DNA of 64,000 bases from Pseudoxanthomonas sp. JBR18 (lineage in GTDB: Bacteria > Pseudomonadota > Gammaproteobacteria > Xanthomonadales > Xanthomonadaceae): NCBI RefSeq assembly GCF_028198165.1, contig NZ_CP116339.1, forward strand, positions 4,471,001 through 4,535,000, read 5' to 3'. Under the pieces are notes generated by a model. That model had not been told where the DNA came from and did no database searches. It saw nothing but the letters and a program-made list of their open reading frames with translations. Of the stretch, positions 10,043-18,800 are shown in pieces. The stretch's first letter is position 1; every line of letters begins with the position of its first letter. Position numbers and translations under genes: made by a program.

Positions 10043-12632
10043 CAATGATTGCTTCCTTGGGCAGCTCGCGCTGGTTGTAGGTACTGGCCATGCTGTAGCC
10101 GTAGGCGCCGGCATCGGCGATGAGCATGACATCGCCCGGCGCGGTCGCCACCGGCAGAACGCGACGGCGGCCGAACACGTCGGAGGACTCGCAGATCGGC
10201 CCGACCACGTCGAAGGTCGTCGTATCGGCCTCGTCCAGGCGGCTGAGGTTGAGGATGTCGTGCCAGGCGTCATACAGCGCCGGGCGGATCAGCGCATTCA
10301 TGCCCGCGTCCAGGCCCACGCGGCGTACGCCGTCCTTCTCGATTACCTGCGTGGCGCTGGCCAGCAGGACGCCCGACTCGGCCACTAGGTAGCGGCCCGG
10401 TTCGATAGCCAGGCGGAACGCCGGATGCACGGCCTTGACCTCTTCCAGACCGCGCGACCAGGCGTCCAGGTCGAAGGGCTCGTCATCGGCGTGGTATGGG
10501 ATCGGCAAGCCGCCACCGATGTCGATCACCTCGATGGTGCCGATACGGCGGGCAAAGCCGGCCAGCTCGTCGCACATCAGGCGCCAGTGGCCCTCGGCCT
10601 CCACGCCGCTGCCCAGGTGCGCATGCAGGCCGGTGATGGTGATCCCCAGCGTCTGCGCCAGTGCGACGAACTCGTCGATGCGCGCGGCCGACAGGCCGAA
10701 CTTGGACGCCTTGCCGCCGGTGTTGACCTTCTCGTGGTGGCCATCGCCATGGCCCAGGTCCACGCGCAACCACAGCGTGCGGCCTCGAAAGATCTCCGGC
10801 CAGCGCTGCAGGGCCTCGACATTGTCGAGCGTGACATTGACGCCCAGGGCGAAGGCGGCCTCGTACTCGTGCCTGGGCGCGAAGCTCGGGGTGAACAGCA
10901 CGCGCTTGGGATCCAGCTGCGGCACCGAGGCGAACACCAGCTTCAGCTCGCCGTGCGAAACGCACTCCAGGCCGAAGCCTTCCTCGACCAGCGTGCGCAG
11001 GATCGCCGGGTGCGAATTGGCCTTGATCGCGTAGTAGCGATGATCGATCTGCGGCATCGCGGCCAGCGCGCGCGCGCGCTCGCGCACGGTCGGCAGGTGG
11101 TAGGCATAGGTCGGCGTGCCCGCCGGGGCCAGCGCCAGCAGCGCCTCGCGTTGATCGCGCCACCACGGCGTCGGGCGCGGGCGCACCGCGCCGTTGAGCT
11201 CGCGCCAGCGCAGGCCGAACACGCTGGTCTCCTCCACCGGCATGGCGCCGCTGTCGATCAGTTCGCCATGCAGGATCGGCAGCAGGCCGTCGGCATCGGC
11301 CTCGTCGATGACGAAGGTCAGGTTCAAGTCGTTGGACGACTGCGAGATCAGGTGCACGCGCTCCTTGCCGAACGTTGCCCAGACATCGGACAGCTTGTGC
11401 AGCAGCGAGCGCATGCCGCGCCCGACCAGGGTGATGGCCGCGCACGGCGCGATCACCTTGACCCGACAGATCTCGGCCAGATCCGAGGACAACGCGGCCA
11501 GCACGTCGGTGCTGACCAGGTTCTCGGACGGGTCCAGCGACACGGTGACGTTGGTCTCCGACGAACCGATCAGGTCCACCGACAGCCCATGCTTGCGGAA
11601 GCGATCGAACACGTCGGCCAGGAAGCCCACCTGCTGCCACATGCCGATGCCTTCCATCGACACCAGCACGATGCCGTTGCGGCGGCTGATCGCCTTGACG
11701 CCCGGCACGGTCAGCGCCTCGCCGTCGATGCTGGTCCCGGGCAGCTCGGGGCGCTCGGTGTCCAGGATCGCCATCGGCACGCCGGCGTCGCGGCACGGCT
11801 TGATCGAGCGCGGATGCAGCACCTTGGCGCCGGTGGTGGCGATTTCCTGGGCCTCGAAGTAATCCAGGCGGGTGAGCAGGCGCGCGTCCGGCACTTCCTT
11901 GGGATTGGCGCTGAACATGCCCGGCACGTCGGTCCAGATCTCCACCCGCCGGGCCTTGAGCAGGGCGCCGAAGTAAGCGGCCGAGGTATCCGAGCCACCG
12001 CGGCCCAGCACGGCCGTGCCGCCGTCGCCGTGGCGGGCAATGAAGCCCTGGCTGATCAGCAGCCGCGTAGGCTGGGTGTGGAAGCGCGCGCGCCAGTCGT
12101 CGCTGCCGCGCGGATCGCACGACACCGACAGGCGCTGCGCCCAGGCGCTCTGGTTGGGGATGGCCATGGCATCGAGCCAGTCGCGCGCATCGCACCAGCC
12201 GATATCCAGGCCGCTGGCCGCCAGGTAGGCGGCACCGATCGTGGAGGACAGCAGTTCGCCCTGGCCCAGTACCTCGGCCTGCCAATCCAGCGCACGCGCG
12301 GCCGCGCGCGGATCGACCGCCAGCGCGCGCAACGCGGCCAGGCGCTGCCCCAGCACCGCCTCGGCATCCAGTTCCAACTCTGCCAGGAACTCGCGATGGC
12401 GCAGCTCCAGCGCGGCCACCCGCGCCTCGGTATCGGCGGCGCCGTCGGCGATCGCGGTGAGCTCGTTGGTCACCCCGGACAGGGCCGAGACCACCACCAA
12501 CACCCGCGCGTCATGCTCCTGCGCCCGTTTTTTCGCCAGCATCCCGATGGTGTCCCAGCGATGACGACGCGACACCGAGGTGCCGCCGAACTTGAGCACG
12601 ATCCAGCGATCGTTCGGGGGGGAAGCTGACAT
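10035..12632 (-). CDS. lysAC: Bifunctional aspartate kinase/diaminopimelate decarboxylase (LysC-LysA fusion)
   Basis: 865 residues. The N-terminal half is a class-III-like aspartate kinase: VLKFGGTSVS at 12-21, a catalytic-domain glycine loop GRGGSDTSAA (210-219) and two ACT regulatory domains at about 320-470. The C-terminal half (about 490-865) is a PLP-dependent diaminopimelate decarboxylase with the YAIKANSH lysine site (Lys537), GGGLPIPY and CESSDVFG. One polypeptide therefore carries the first and last steps of lysine synthesis, an arrangement known from Xanthomonadaceae. The start chosen is ATG with MSASPPNDRW; no Shine-Dalgarno is visible. Being upstream of murL/murD2, it links diaminopimelate consumption to peptidoglycan precursor supply. 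Confidence 0.93.
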   Translation of the reverse strand: MSASPPNDRWIVLKFGGTSVSRRHRWDTIGMLAKKRAQEHDARVLVVVSALSGVTNELTAIADGAADTEARVAALELRHREFLAELELDAEAVLGQRLAALRALAVDPRAAARALDWQAEVLGQGELLSSTIGAAYLAASGLDIGWCDARDWLDAMAIPNQSAWAQRLSVSCDPRGSDDWRARFHTQPTRLLISQGFIARHGDGGTAVLGRGGSDTSAAYFGALLKARRVEIWTDVPGMFSANPKEVPDARLLTRLDYFEAQEIATTGAKVLHPRSIKPCRDAGVPMAILDTERPELPGTSIDGEALTVPGVKAISRRNGIVLVSMEGIGMWQQVGFLADVFDRFRKHGLSVDLIGSSETNVTVSLDPSENLVSTDVLAALSSDLAEICRVKVIAPCAAITLVGRGMRSLLHKLSDVWATFGKERVHLISQSSNDLNLTFVIDEADADGLLPILHGELIDSGAMPVEETSVFGLRWRELNGAVRPRPTPWWRDQREALLALAPAGTPTYAYHLPTVRERARALAAMPQIDHRYYAIKANSHPAILRTLVEEGFGLECVSHGELKLVFASVPQLDPKRVLFTPSFAPRHEYEAAFALGVNVTLDNVEALQRWPEIFRGRTLWLRVDLGHGDGHHEKVNTGGKASKFGLSAARIDEFVALAQTLGITITGLHAHLGSGVEAEGHWRLMCDELAGFARRIGTIEVIDIGGGLPIPYHADDEPFDLDAWSRGLEEVKAVHPAFRLAIEPGRYLVAESGVLLASATQVIEKDGVRRVGLDAGMNALIRPALYDAWHDILNLSRLDEADTTTFDVVGPICESSDVFGRRRVLPVATAPGDVMLIADAGAYGYSMASTYNQRELPKEAIIDV

Positions 12633-12661
12633 GGGGTGAGTGGGGTTCACGATTGGGGAGG

Positions 12662-12682
12662 AAAACCCGCCCGCGTGGGCGG
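12662..12682 (-). terminator. Terminator-like hairpin in the lysAC leader
   Basis: On the minus strand CCGCCC and GGGCGG form a six-base stem with a four-base loop, followed by GTTTT. It lies about 30 bases before the lysAC start, and no minus-strand gene lies between it and the divergent PhzF gene, so it could act as a leader attenuator. No lysine-riboswitch fold was recognised. Weak, because the T-run has four bases only. Confidence 0.35.
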
Positions 12683-12784
12683 AACCCCCGATTCTAATGG
12701 AACCTCCCGACCGGGGCGTGCTATCAACCACCACAGGGCCTCTCGCGCGCCCGACCTTCCCGCTCCGCCGACAGGATCCACCGC

Positions 12785-13672
12785 ATGATCCAACGCCGCT
12801 ACCTGCAACTGGATGTCTTCGCCGACCGCCCCGGCGCCGGCAATCCGCTCGGCGTGGTGGTCGATGCGCATGGATTGGACACGGCCGGCATGCAGGCCCT
12901 GGCCGCCTGGCTGAACCTGTCCGAGACGGTGTTCTTCCAGCCGCGCGGTGGCTATGGCGCGGACTATCACGTGCGCATCTTCACTCCGAAGGGCGAGTTG
13001 CCCTTCGCCGGACACCCCAGCGTGGGCGCGGCCTGGGCCGCGCTGGAACTGGACCTGGTCAACCCACAGAATCGCCAGCCCGGCGCGACCACGGTGGATC
13101 TGGTGCAGCAATGCGGCGCCGGCCTGCTGCCGGTCCGGGTGTCGGTGGTCGACGGTGTACGCCGGATCGCCGTGCGCACGCCGCGCGCGGTGCACCGGCA
13201 CGATGTCCCCACGCCGACCTGGCTGCTGGCACCGACGGTGTTTGGCGCCGCGCGTGGGTCGCTGGCGCCGGTGCTCTACAACAACGGGCCGGACTGGTGG
13301 CTGCTGGAACTGGCCAGCGAAGCGGCACTGCGCGCCCTTGAACCCGATCTGGCCCGCATCGCCCAGTTGCCCGGCAAGGGCAAGCTGGCGCTGTTCGCCC
13401 GCTGCCAGGACCAGCCCTATGCGCTGGCCGTTCGCGCCTTCGCGCCTGGGGTGGGTGTGGCCGAGGATCCGGTCACCGGCAGCGCCAATGGCGCCATTGC
13501 CGCCTATCTGCACGCTTCCGGCAGCCTGCCGGGCCAGGAGGGTCGCTATGTGGCCAGCCAGGGACGCGAGTTGGGACGCGACGGCGTTGTGCAGTTGCAC
13601 GTCGATCATGAGGACGAGGTCTGGATCGGCGGCCAGGTGCAACCGGTGATCCAGGGCCAGTTGGTGTGGTGA
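12785..13672 (+). CDS. PhzF-family isomerase/epimerase-fold protein (copy 1 of 3)
   Basis: 295 residues with the full PhzF layout of two similar halves. The catalytic glutamate of the family corresponds to Glu47 in LSETVF (45-50). FAGHPSVGAAWA and EDPVTGSANG, which form the rest of the active site, are intact. PhzF of Pseudomonas isomerises a dihydroxyanthranilate in phenazine synthesis, but most family members lie outside phenazine clusters and have no known substrate; no other phenazine gene is seen here. It is first in a run of three homologues, and its stop overlaps the next start (GTGA at 13669). It is divergent from lysAC. Confidence 0.85.
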   Translation: MIQRRYLQLDVFADRPGAGNPLGVVVDAHGLDTAGMQALAAWLNLSETVFFQPRGGYGADYHVRIFTPKGELPFAGHPSVGAAWAALELDLVNPQNRQPGATTVDLVQQCGAGLLPVRVSVVDGVRRIAVRTPRAVHRHDVPTPTWLLAPTVFGAARGSLAPVLYNNGPDWWLLELASEAALRALEPDLARIAQLPGKGKLALFARCQDQPYALAVRAFAPGVGVAEDPVTGSANGAIAAYLHASGSLPGQEGRYVASQGRELGRDGVVQLHVDHEDEVWIGGQVQPVIQGQLVW

Positions 13673-14559
13673 CCGCCGCGCCGCGATCCCGACGCTACCT
13701 CCAGCTGGATGTCTTCGCCGACCGGCCAGGCGCGGGAAATGCCCTGGGCGTGGTAGTGGATGCCGAAGGTCTGGAGACGGCCGACATGCAGGCCATCGCC
13801 GCGTGGCTGGCCCTGCCGGAAACCGTGTTCTTCCTGCCGCCAGGCGCGGATGCGGACTACCACATCCGTATCTTCACCCCGGGCTGCGAACTACCCTTCG
13901 CCGGGCACCCAAGTGTCGGTGCGGCGTGGGCCGCCCTGGAACTGGGGCTGGCACACGACCGCGCAGGCGCCCTGGTCCAGCGCTGCGCCAAGGGCCTGCT
14001 GCCGGTCCGCGTGCAGCGCGAGGGCGACACCCGGCGCCTGCACGTGCGCGCCCCCCGCGCGTTCCAGCGTCGAACGGGAGCCGAGCACGTCGCTGCGCTG
14101 ACCCGCATGCAGCAGGCATGGCCTGCGTCGGCACATCCGCCGGCTCTGTGGGACAACGGCCCGGGCTGGTGGCTGGTGGAGCTGGCCGACGCCGCCGCGC
14201 TGCGCGCCCTGCAGCCGGACCTGGCCGCCATCGGCGCCCTCTCGCGCGCCAGCGATGCCACCGGCCTGGCGTTCTACGCGCTGGAACCGGGCGACGACCA
14301 TGACATGGTCGTCCGCGCGTTCTGCCCGCTCGACGCTCCCGGCACGCCGGAAGACCCGGTCACCGGCAGCGCCAACGCCTGCATCGCCGCACGCCTGCAG
14401 GCCGAAGGCCGCCTGCCGGGCCATGCAGGCCGCTATCGCGCCAGTCAGGGCCGCGAGGTCGGGCGCGACGGCCGCGTGGACGTCCAGATCGACGACCAAG
14501 GCGAAGCCTGGATCGGCGGCCAGGTGCAACTGGTCCTTCAGGCCCGGCTGACTTGGTAG
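13669..14559 (+). CDS. PhzF-family isomerase/epimerase-fold protein (copy 2 of 3)
   Basis: 296 residues, clearly a tandem relative of copy 1: both begin RYLQLDVFADRPGAGN after a short N-terminal extension. Glu51 sits in LPETVFF, and FAGHPSVGAAW and EDPVTGSANA are intact, so it looks catalytically competent. The start is taken as the GTG at 13669, which forms a GTGA overlap with the stop of copy 1; another GTG three bases earlier is in frame. The substrate is unknown. Confidence 0.83.
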   Translation: MTAAPRSRRYLQLDVFADRPGAGNALGVVVDAEGLETADMQAIAAWLALPETVFFLPPGADADYHIRIFTPGCELPFAGHPSVGAAWAALELGLAHDRAGALVQRCAKGLLPVRVQREGDTRRLHVRAPRAFQRRTGAEHVAALTRMQQAWPASAHPPALWDNGPGWWLVELADAAALRALQPDLAAIGALSRASDATGLAFYALEPGDDHDMVVRAFCPLDAPGTPEDPVTGSANACIAARLQAEGRLPGHAGRYRASQGREVGRDGRVDVQIDDQGEAWIGGQVQLVLQARLTW

Positions 14560-14620
14560 AACGCCCGGGTGCGTCCGGCTTGCTACCCTGCACGCCCGTT
14601 CCAAACCGATCATCCCCCCG

Positions 14621-15499
14621 ATGCCTCTGCGCCGTTTTCTCCAGGTCGATGTGTTCTCGCCGCGTGCGGGCTGCGGCAATCCCCTGGCCGTGGTGCTCGA
14701 TGCCGAGGGGCTGGACGAGGCCGCCATGCAGGCCATCGCCCGCTGGACCAAGCTGCCGGAAACGACCTTCGTCTTCCCCGCATCCGACGACGGCGCCAGC
14801 TATCGGCTGCGCATGTTTGCCCCGCAGAAGGAAGTCCCCTTCGCCGGGCATCCCAGCGTCGGCACCGCGCATGCCGCGCTGGCCGCGGGCATCGCCCAGG
14901 TGCGGGACGGAATGCTGGTGCAGGACGGCATCGCCGGGCGCCTGCCCTTGCGGGTCGACACGATCGACGGCATGCAGCGCATCGCCATCCGCGTGCCACG
15001 TGCCTCGGTGGCGGAAATCGTCGATGCGGGCGACGCGCGTCTGGTCCCGGCCATCGCCGGCTGGCCGCTGGGTGCACTGTCGCCCGCGCTGATGGACGGC
15101 GGCCGCAAATGGTGGGTCGTGGAACTGGCCGATGAGGCCACCCTGCGCGGCCTGGCGCCGGACTGGGACGCCATCGCCACGCTGGCCGAGTCCACCGGTG
15201 CGATGGGCGTGTTCGCCTACGCCCGCGTCCCCGGCAACGCCGACTATCAGCTGGCGGTGCGCGCCTTCGTCGGCAATGGCCGGCGCTTCGAGGATGCGGC
15301 CTCAGGCGCGGCCAACGCGGTGCTGGCTGCGTGGCTGGACAGCCGCGGCGCGCTGCCCGGGCGCGATGGCCGCTACGTGGCCAGTCAGGGCCGTGAGGTG
15401 GGCTTCGATGCCCTGTTGGAACTGCACATCGACACCGACGGCGAGGTCTGGTCCGGCGGACAGGTGCAGACCGTGGTCACCGGCCACCTGGACTGGTAA
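14621..15499 (+). CDS. PhzF-family protein with altered active-site motif (copy 3 of 3)
   Basis: 292 residues. It keeps the family start (RRFLQVDVFSPRAGCGN), the catalytic glutamate position (Glu47 in LPETTF) and FAGHPSVGTAH. The second-half motif, EDPVTGSA in the other two copies, is EDAASGAA here. The serine that matches Ser213 of Pseudomonas PhzF is therefore alanine, while the aspartate is kept. This suggests a shifted reaction or a non-catalytic role. It lies 61 bases after copy 2, probably in the same transcript, and is more divergent from copies 1 and 2 than they are from each other. Confidence 0.83.
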   Translation: MPLRRFLQVDVFSPRAGCGNPLAVVLDAEGLDEAAMQAIARWTKLPETTFVFPASDDGASYRLRMFAPQKEVPFAGHPSVGTAHAALAAGIAQVRDGMLVQDGIAGRLPLRVDTIDGMQRIAIRVPRASVAEIVDAGDARLVPAIAGWPLGALSPALMDGGRKWWVVELADEATLRGLAPDWDAIATLAESTGAMGVFAYARVPGNADYQLAVRAFVGNGRRFEDAASGAANAVLAAWLDSRGALPGRDGRYVASQGREVGFDALLELHIDTDGEVWSGGQVQTVVTGHLDW

Positions 15500-15661
15500 T
15501 CCGCCGCGCAGTGCCCCGCCTGCATGCCCGATTCGACGGTCACGATGCCGAAGACGCATCGCCAACACCCGGCGATTTCGCCCACAATGCGCACCGCCCC
15601 ATGACCCGCGGGCGCCCCTTCACTGCCCCACATCGGCCAATCGGCCAGGATGACCGGCGAC

Positions 15662-17236
15662 ATGAGTGATCACCCGCGCAAGGCGACCGGCACCATCGAG
15701 CGTGCGCTGGACGTGCTGGAGGCCATCGGCACCTCGCCCAAGGGTGTCACCTTCGCCGAGATCGCCCAGCAGGTGCAGCTGCCGCGCACCACCGCCTACC
15801 GCATGCTCAGTGGCCTGATCGAGCGCAACCTGGTCCGGCGCGAGTCTTCGCGCCGCGCCTACCGGCTGGGTTTCGGCGCATTGCAACTCAGCCGCGAGTC
15901 GCATCCGGCGCCGCAGCTGGTGGTGGCCGCCAACATCGAACTGAACTACCTGCGCGCCATCACTGGCGAAACGACCTGCCTGTGGGTGCGCGATGGCGTG
16001 GAAGTCATCGCGCTGGAGCGCACCCCGGGCGCGCACCGCTCGCAGGGCGACACCCACGTCGGCCAGGGCCGGCTGCTGCACGTCACCGCCGCCGGCAAGG
16101 CCTTGCTGGCCGCGATGCGCAACGGCGAGCGCAACCCGCTGCTGGCGCGCCTGGACATGACCCCGTTCACGCCCAACAGCGCGACCAGCCGCGACCAGGT
16201 CGCCGCGATGATCGCCAAGGTCAAGGACGCCGGCTACGCCATCGACGACGAGGAGAGCCGCCTGGGCGCCCGCTGCGTGGCCACCGTCGTGCGCGACATG
16301 CAGGGCCAGGTGCGCGGCGCGCTGAGCCTGTCCGGGGCCACCGCGCGCTTCACGCCCGAACGCATGGCCCAGTTCGGGACCGAGCTGATGGAGGCCGCGC
16401 AGCGCATCGGCGAACGCCTGGCCGGCACGGTGGAAGTCACCTATGACGATCAGGTTCAGCGCGTCGCCGGCGCGCCGGCACGCGGGGCGGACTTCGTCAC
16501 CTGGTCGGCGAGCCGCGGCTGCTGGTACTGGGTCGATGTCCACAGCGGCACCCTCCATCGCGCCGATGCCGGCGGCGACCGGATCCTGGCCTCGCTCCCG
16601 GTCCAGGCGCGTGGCCTCAATGCGACGCCGAGCGGACTGGAAGTGATCCACGGCGAAGGCATGCTGCGCCTGGACTTCGAAGGTGCGCTGGCGCAGCGCC
16701 AGCTCGAATCCCGCGGCCATGCCGCCCCCATCGCCGCGTGCGTGCAACCGGACGGACGCGAATGGCAGGTCACCCCCGATCCGGCCGGCGGCTATCGCAT
16801 CGCTACCTGGCTGCATATCGGCATCGCCGTCCCCGGCTGGCGGATCGACGACCGCATCGACGCGCTGTGCTGGAATCCCGACGGCACCCGCCTGTTCGCC
16901 GCCAGCGCCACCTCCGGCACGCTCTACGAGATGCGCCCGGGCGATGCACGCATCCGCCGCCTCGCCGTCATCCCCAAGGCGTCGGGCGAAGTGCGCGGCC
17001 TGGCGGCCGACGCACACGGCGATGTCTGGGTGGCCCTCTACGGGGGTTGGGCCGTGGCCCGGTTCTCTGCAGAGGGCGGCATGATGCAGGAAGTGGTGGG
17101 CTTGCCGATGGCGTGGCCGACCAGCCTGGCCGTGGGTGGCGATCGCCAGCTGGCCATCACCGCTGCGGCGGGACCGGACCCGGACGCGCCCGAGGAGGCC
17201 ACCGGGTTATATCTGCTGGCCCGCCCGGCTCCCTGA
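15662..17236 (+). CDS. IclR-type transcriptional regulator fused to an SMP-30/gluconolactonase-like domain
   Basis: 524 residues. The N-terminal winged helix (about 25-65, with FAEIAQQVQLPRTTAYRML) and the IclR effector domain to about residue 260 are followed by a C-terminal six-bladed propeller of SMP-30 type (about 270-520; WYWVDVHSGTLHRA, WNPDGTRLFAAS, DVWVALYGGWAVARF). The residues that bind the metal in active SMP-30 lactonases (Glu in the first blade, Asn and Asp later) are not at the expected places, so the propeller is probably a ligand sensor. The start is placed at ATG 15662, because the AGGA at 15647-15650 suits it better than the in-frame ATG at 15650. The likely target is a sugar or sugar-acid gene, which is not visible here. 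Confidence 0.85.
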   Translation: MSDHPRKATGTIERALDVLEAIGTSPKGVTFAEIAQQVQLPRTTAYRMLSGLIERNLVRRESSRRAYRLGFGALQLSRESHPAPQLVVAANIELNYLRAITGETTCLWVRDGVEVIALERTPGAHRSQGDTHVGQGRLLHVTAAGKALLAAMRNGERNPLLARLDMTPFTPNSATSRDQVAAMIAKVKDAGYAIDDEESRLGARCVATVVRDMQGQVRGALSLSGATARFTPERMAQFGTELMEAAQRIGERLAGTVEVTYDDQVQRVAGAPARGADFVTWSASRGCWYWVDVHSGTLHRADAGGDRILASLPVQARGLNATPSGLEVIHGEGMLRLDFEGALAQRQLESRGHAAPIAACVQPDGREWQVTPDPAGGYRIATWLHIGIAVPGWRIDDRIDALCWNPDGTRLFAASATSGTLYEMRPGDARIRRLAVIPKASGEVRGLAADAHGDVWVALYGGWAVARFSAEGGMMQEVVGLPMAWPTSLAVGGDRQLAITAAAGPDPDAPEEATGLYLLARPAP

Positions 17237-17249
17237 GACGGGCAAAAGC

Positions 17250-17269
17250 AAGGGGCCTTGCGGCCCCTT
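17250..17269 (-). terminator. Rho-independent terminator between convergent genes
   Basis: AAGGGGCC/GGCCCCTT stem of eight base pairs with a TTGC loop. Read on the minus strand it is followed by GCTTTTGCC, so it mainly serves the minus-strand glycine-zipper gene, but it may also slow plus-strand transcripts. Confidence 0.7.
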
Positions 17270-17303
17270 GGTACGGCAGATCCCCCGTACTTGCTGGAGT
17301 TGC

Positions 17304-17936
17304 TCAGTCCTGCACGGCGACGACGTCCACGTGGACGCGGATGCGGTTGCCCGGGTGATAGGCGGTGCGAGTGTGGTACTGACGGCCGGCGTATTCGTAG
17401 GTGACATCATAGCCTTCGACCTCGCCATCGCGGCGATCGGCGACCGGCTCACAGACCCGAACGGTGCCGCGAGAGGTGTGGGTATTGTCGTAGACCGATT
17501 GCCCCGCCACGGTGCCGGCGGCAGTGCCCACGGCCGTGCCGAGCAATTGACCGGTGCCGCCACCGAAGCGGCTGCCCACCACGGCGCCGACCACACCGCC
17601 GAAGATGGTCGCCGCGGTCCGCCCACCCTGGGTGGGTTGGCGGTCATTACCGCCATCGTAGTAATCCCCGCCGCGCGTGTAGGTGTCGTCCGCAGGCCGG
17701 TCGTAGCACTGCTGGGAGGGCGGAGGCGGCGGCGCGATGATCGGGTCCACACGCACCACGCGGGCGTAGTCGTCGGCGCCGCTGTCACGATCGTCATACC
17801 CATCGCGTGCGTCGCCGCGTTGCGCGTCGCCGGCCACGTAATGCTGGCTGTAGTAATCGGCGTAGCGAGACTGGGCCGATGCCGGGCCAATGCACACCAG
17901 GCCAAGCAGGAGAACGGAACAGGTCGAGCGGATCAT
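17304..17936 (-). CDS. Exported glycine-zipper 2TM domain protein
   Basis: 210 residues with a signal peptide (MIRSTCSVLLLGL, cleavage after PASAQ). A tyrosine/aspartate-rich low-complexity stretch and a proline run (PPPPP) precede a glycine-zipper region at about 95-135 (IFGGVVGAVVGSRFGGG, then GQLLGTAVGTAAG). The C-terminal domain (VRVCEPVADRRDGEVEGYDVTYEYAGRQ, split by turns) is typical of the 17-kDa-antigen/glycine-zipper envelope proteins. The start is supported by GGAG seven bases before the ATG. It probably acts in the periplasm or outer membrane; the exact role is unknown. Confidence 0.8.
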   Translation of the reverse strand: MIRSTCSVLLLGLVCIGPASAQSRYADYYSQHYVAGDAQRGDARDGYDDRDSGADDYARVVRVDPIIAPPPPPSQQCYDRPADDTYTRGGDYYDGGNDRQPTQGGRTAATIFGGVVGAVVGSRFGGGTGQLLGTAVGTAAGTVAGQSVYDNTHTSRGTVRVCEPVADRRDGEVEGYDVTYEYAGRQYHTRTAYHPGNRIRVHVDVVAVQD

Positions 17937-18070
17937 GATGGAGTCTCCAGCGCCAGCGTGGCGCCGGAGCATCGTCGATCCAGCGGGGTGAAACGGTCCT
18001 GAACCGGCCAGGCCCGCGTTGCCGCATTCAACCCTGCGACAGCTGCCTGGGCCTGGCAGCGTGGTTTGCC

Positions 18071-18505
18071 TTAGCTGGCGAACTCTGTTTCCAGGCTCAT
18101 CGGCACCGCCTTGAGCGCCTTGGAAACCGGGCAGTTCTCCTTGGCGTTCTCGGCGATCTCCTTGAACTTGGCCGCATCGATGCCTGGCACCACGCCCTTC
18201 ACCTTGAGCCGGATGTGCGACACCGTCGGCCCGCCTTCCATCGACAGATCGACCTCGGCACGGGTATCCAGCGAGGTCGGCGGCGAGCCTGCCTCGGTCA
18301 GCATGTTGGACAGCGCCATGGTGAAGCAGCCCGCGTGCGCTGCAGCAATCAGTTCTTCGGGATTGGTGCCCTTCTGATCACCGAAGCGGCTATTGAAGCC
18401 GTACGGGGTTGCGCCCATCAGGCCGCTCTGCGGCGTGGAGATGCTGCCCTTGCCGGACTTCAGATCGCCTTCCCAATGTGCGGTGGCCGGACGTGAAATA
18501 CCCAT
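18071..18505 (-). CDS. osmC: OsmC-family peroxiredoxin-like protein
   Basis: 144 residues. Both redox cysteines of the OsmC/Ohr fold are present, in HAGCFTMAL and ENCPVSKAL. The family reduces organic hydroperoxides and is induced by osmotic or oxidative stress. An AGGAG lies eight bases before the ATG (MGISRPATAHW); the frame remains open further upstream but without good support. A GC hairpin (18042-18060) follows the gene without a T-run. Confidence 0.92.
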   Translation of the reverse strand: MGISRPATAHWEGDLKSGKGSISTPQSGLMGATPYGFNSRFGDQKGTNPEELIAAAHAGCFTMALSNMLTEAGSPPTSLDTRAEVDLSMEGGPTVSHIRLKVKGVVPGIDAAKFKEIAENAKENCPVSKALKAVPMSLETEFAS

Positions 18506-18713
18506 GGCGTTACTCCTGTTTGGAACGAGAGAAAGGAGCGGCAGGCTAACGCCCAGGATGTGAGTACACCGTGCGCCGCGCGTGGCATCGCACATGCGCG
18601 GCGCGATGCTCCTGGCGCGCCGCGGTCACGACCATGCACGTGCTGCGCGCGCCGGCGATTGCCCCATTGGTCGAAAAATCGCTGGAAAGACCCGAAAAAA
18701 GCCGTTTTTCCCC

Positions 18714-18742
18714 TTGGCGCGCGCGGACTCTTGCCCTACATT
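18714..18742 (+). promoter_or_regulatory. Candidate sigma70-type promoter of the HU-like gene
   Basis: TTGGCG (18714-18719) and TACATT (18737-18742) are separated by 17 bases, about 60 bases before the start. A/T-rich tracts just upstream, with a GAAAAA/TTTTTC inverted repeat, could serve as an UP-like element. Confidence 0.5.
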
Positions 18743-18800
18743 CCGCATGCCGACCGTTTCGGCCCGAATACTTCACCCAACACGGGACATCAGGACACAT

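Noticed and set aside
10425-12629. Plus-strand open frame of over 700 codons opposite lysAC
   Set aside because: No family features, biased composition, and the minus strand has clear kinase and decarboxylase motifs.
12633-12784. Lysine riboswitch upstream of lysAC
   Set aside because: The gap is too short and lacks the conserved lysine-riboswitch core; only a small terminator-like stem is present.
12785-15499. Phenazine biosynthesis cluster
   Set aside because: Only PhzF-fold proteins occur; no phzA, B, C, D, E or G relatives are nearby.
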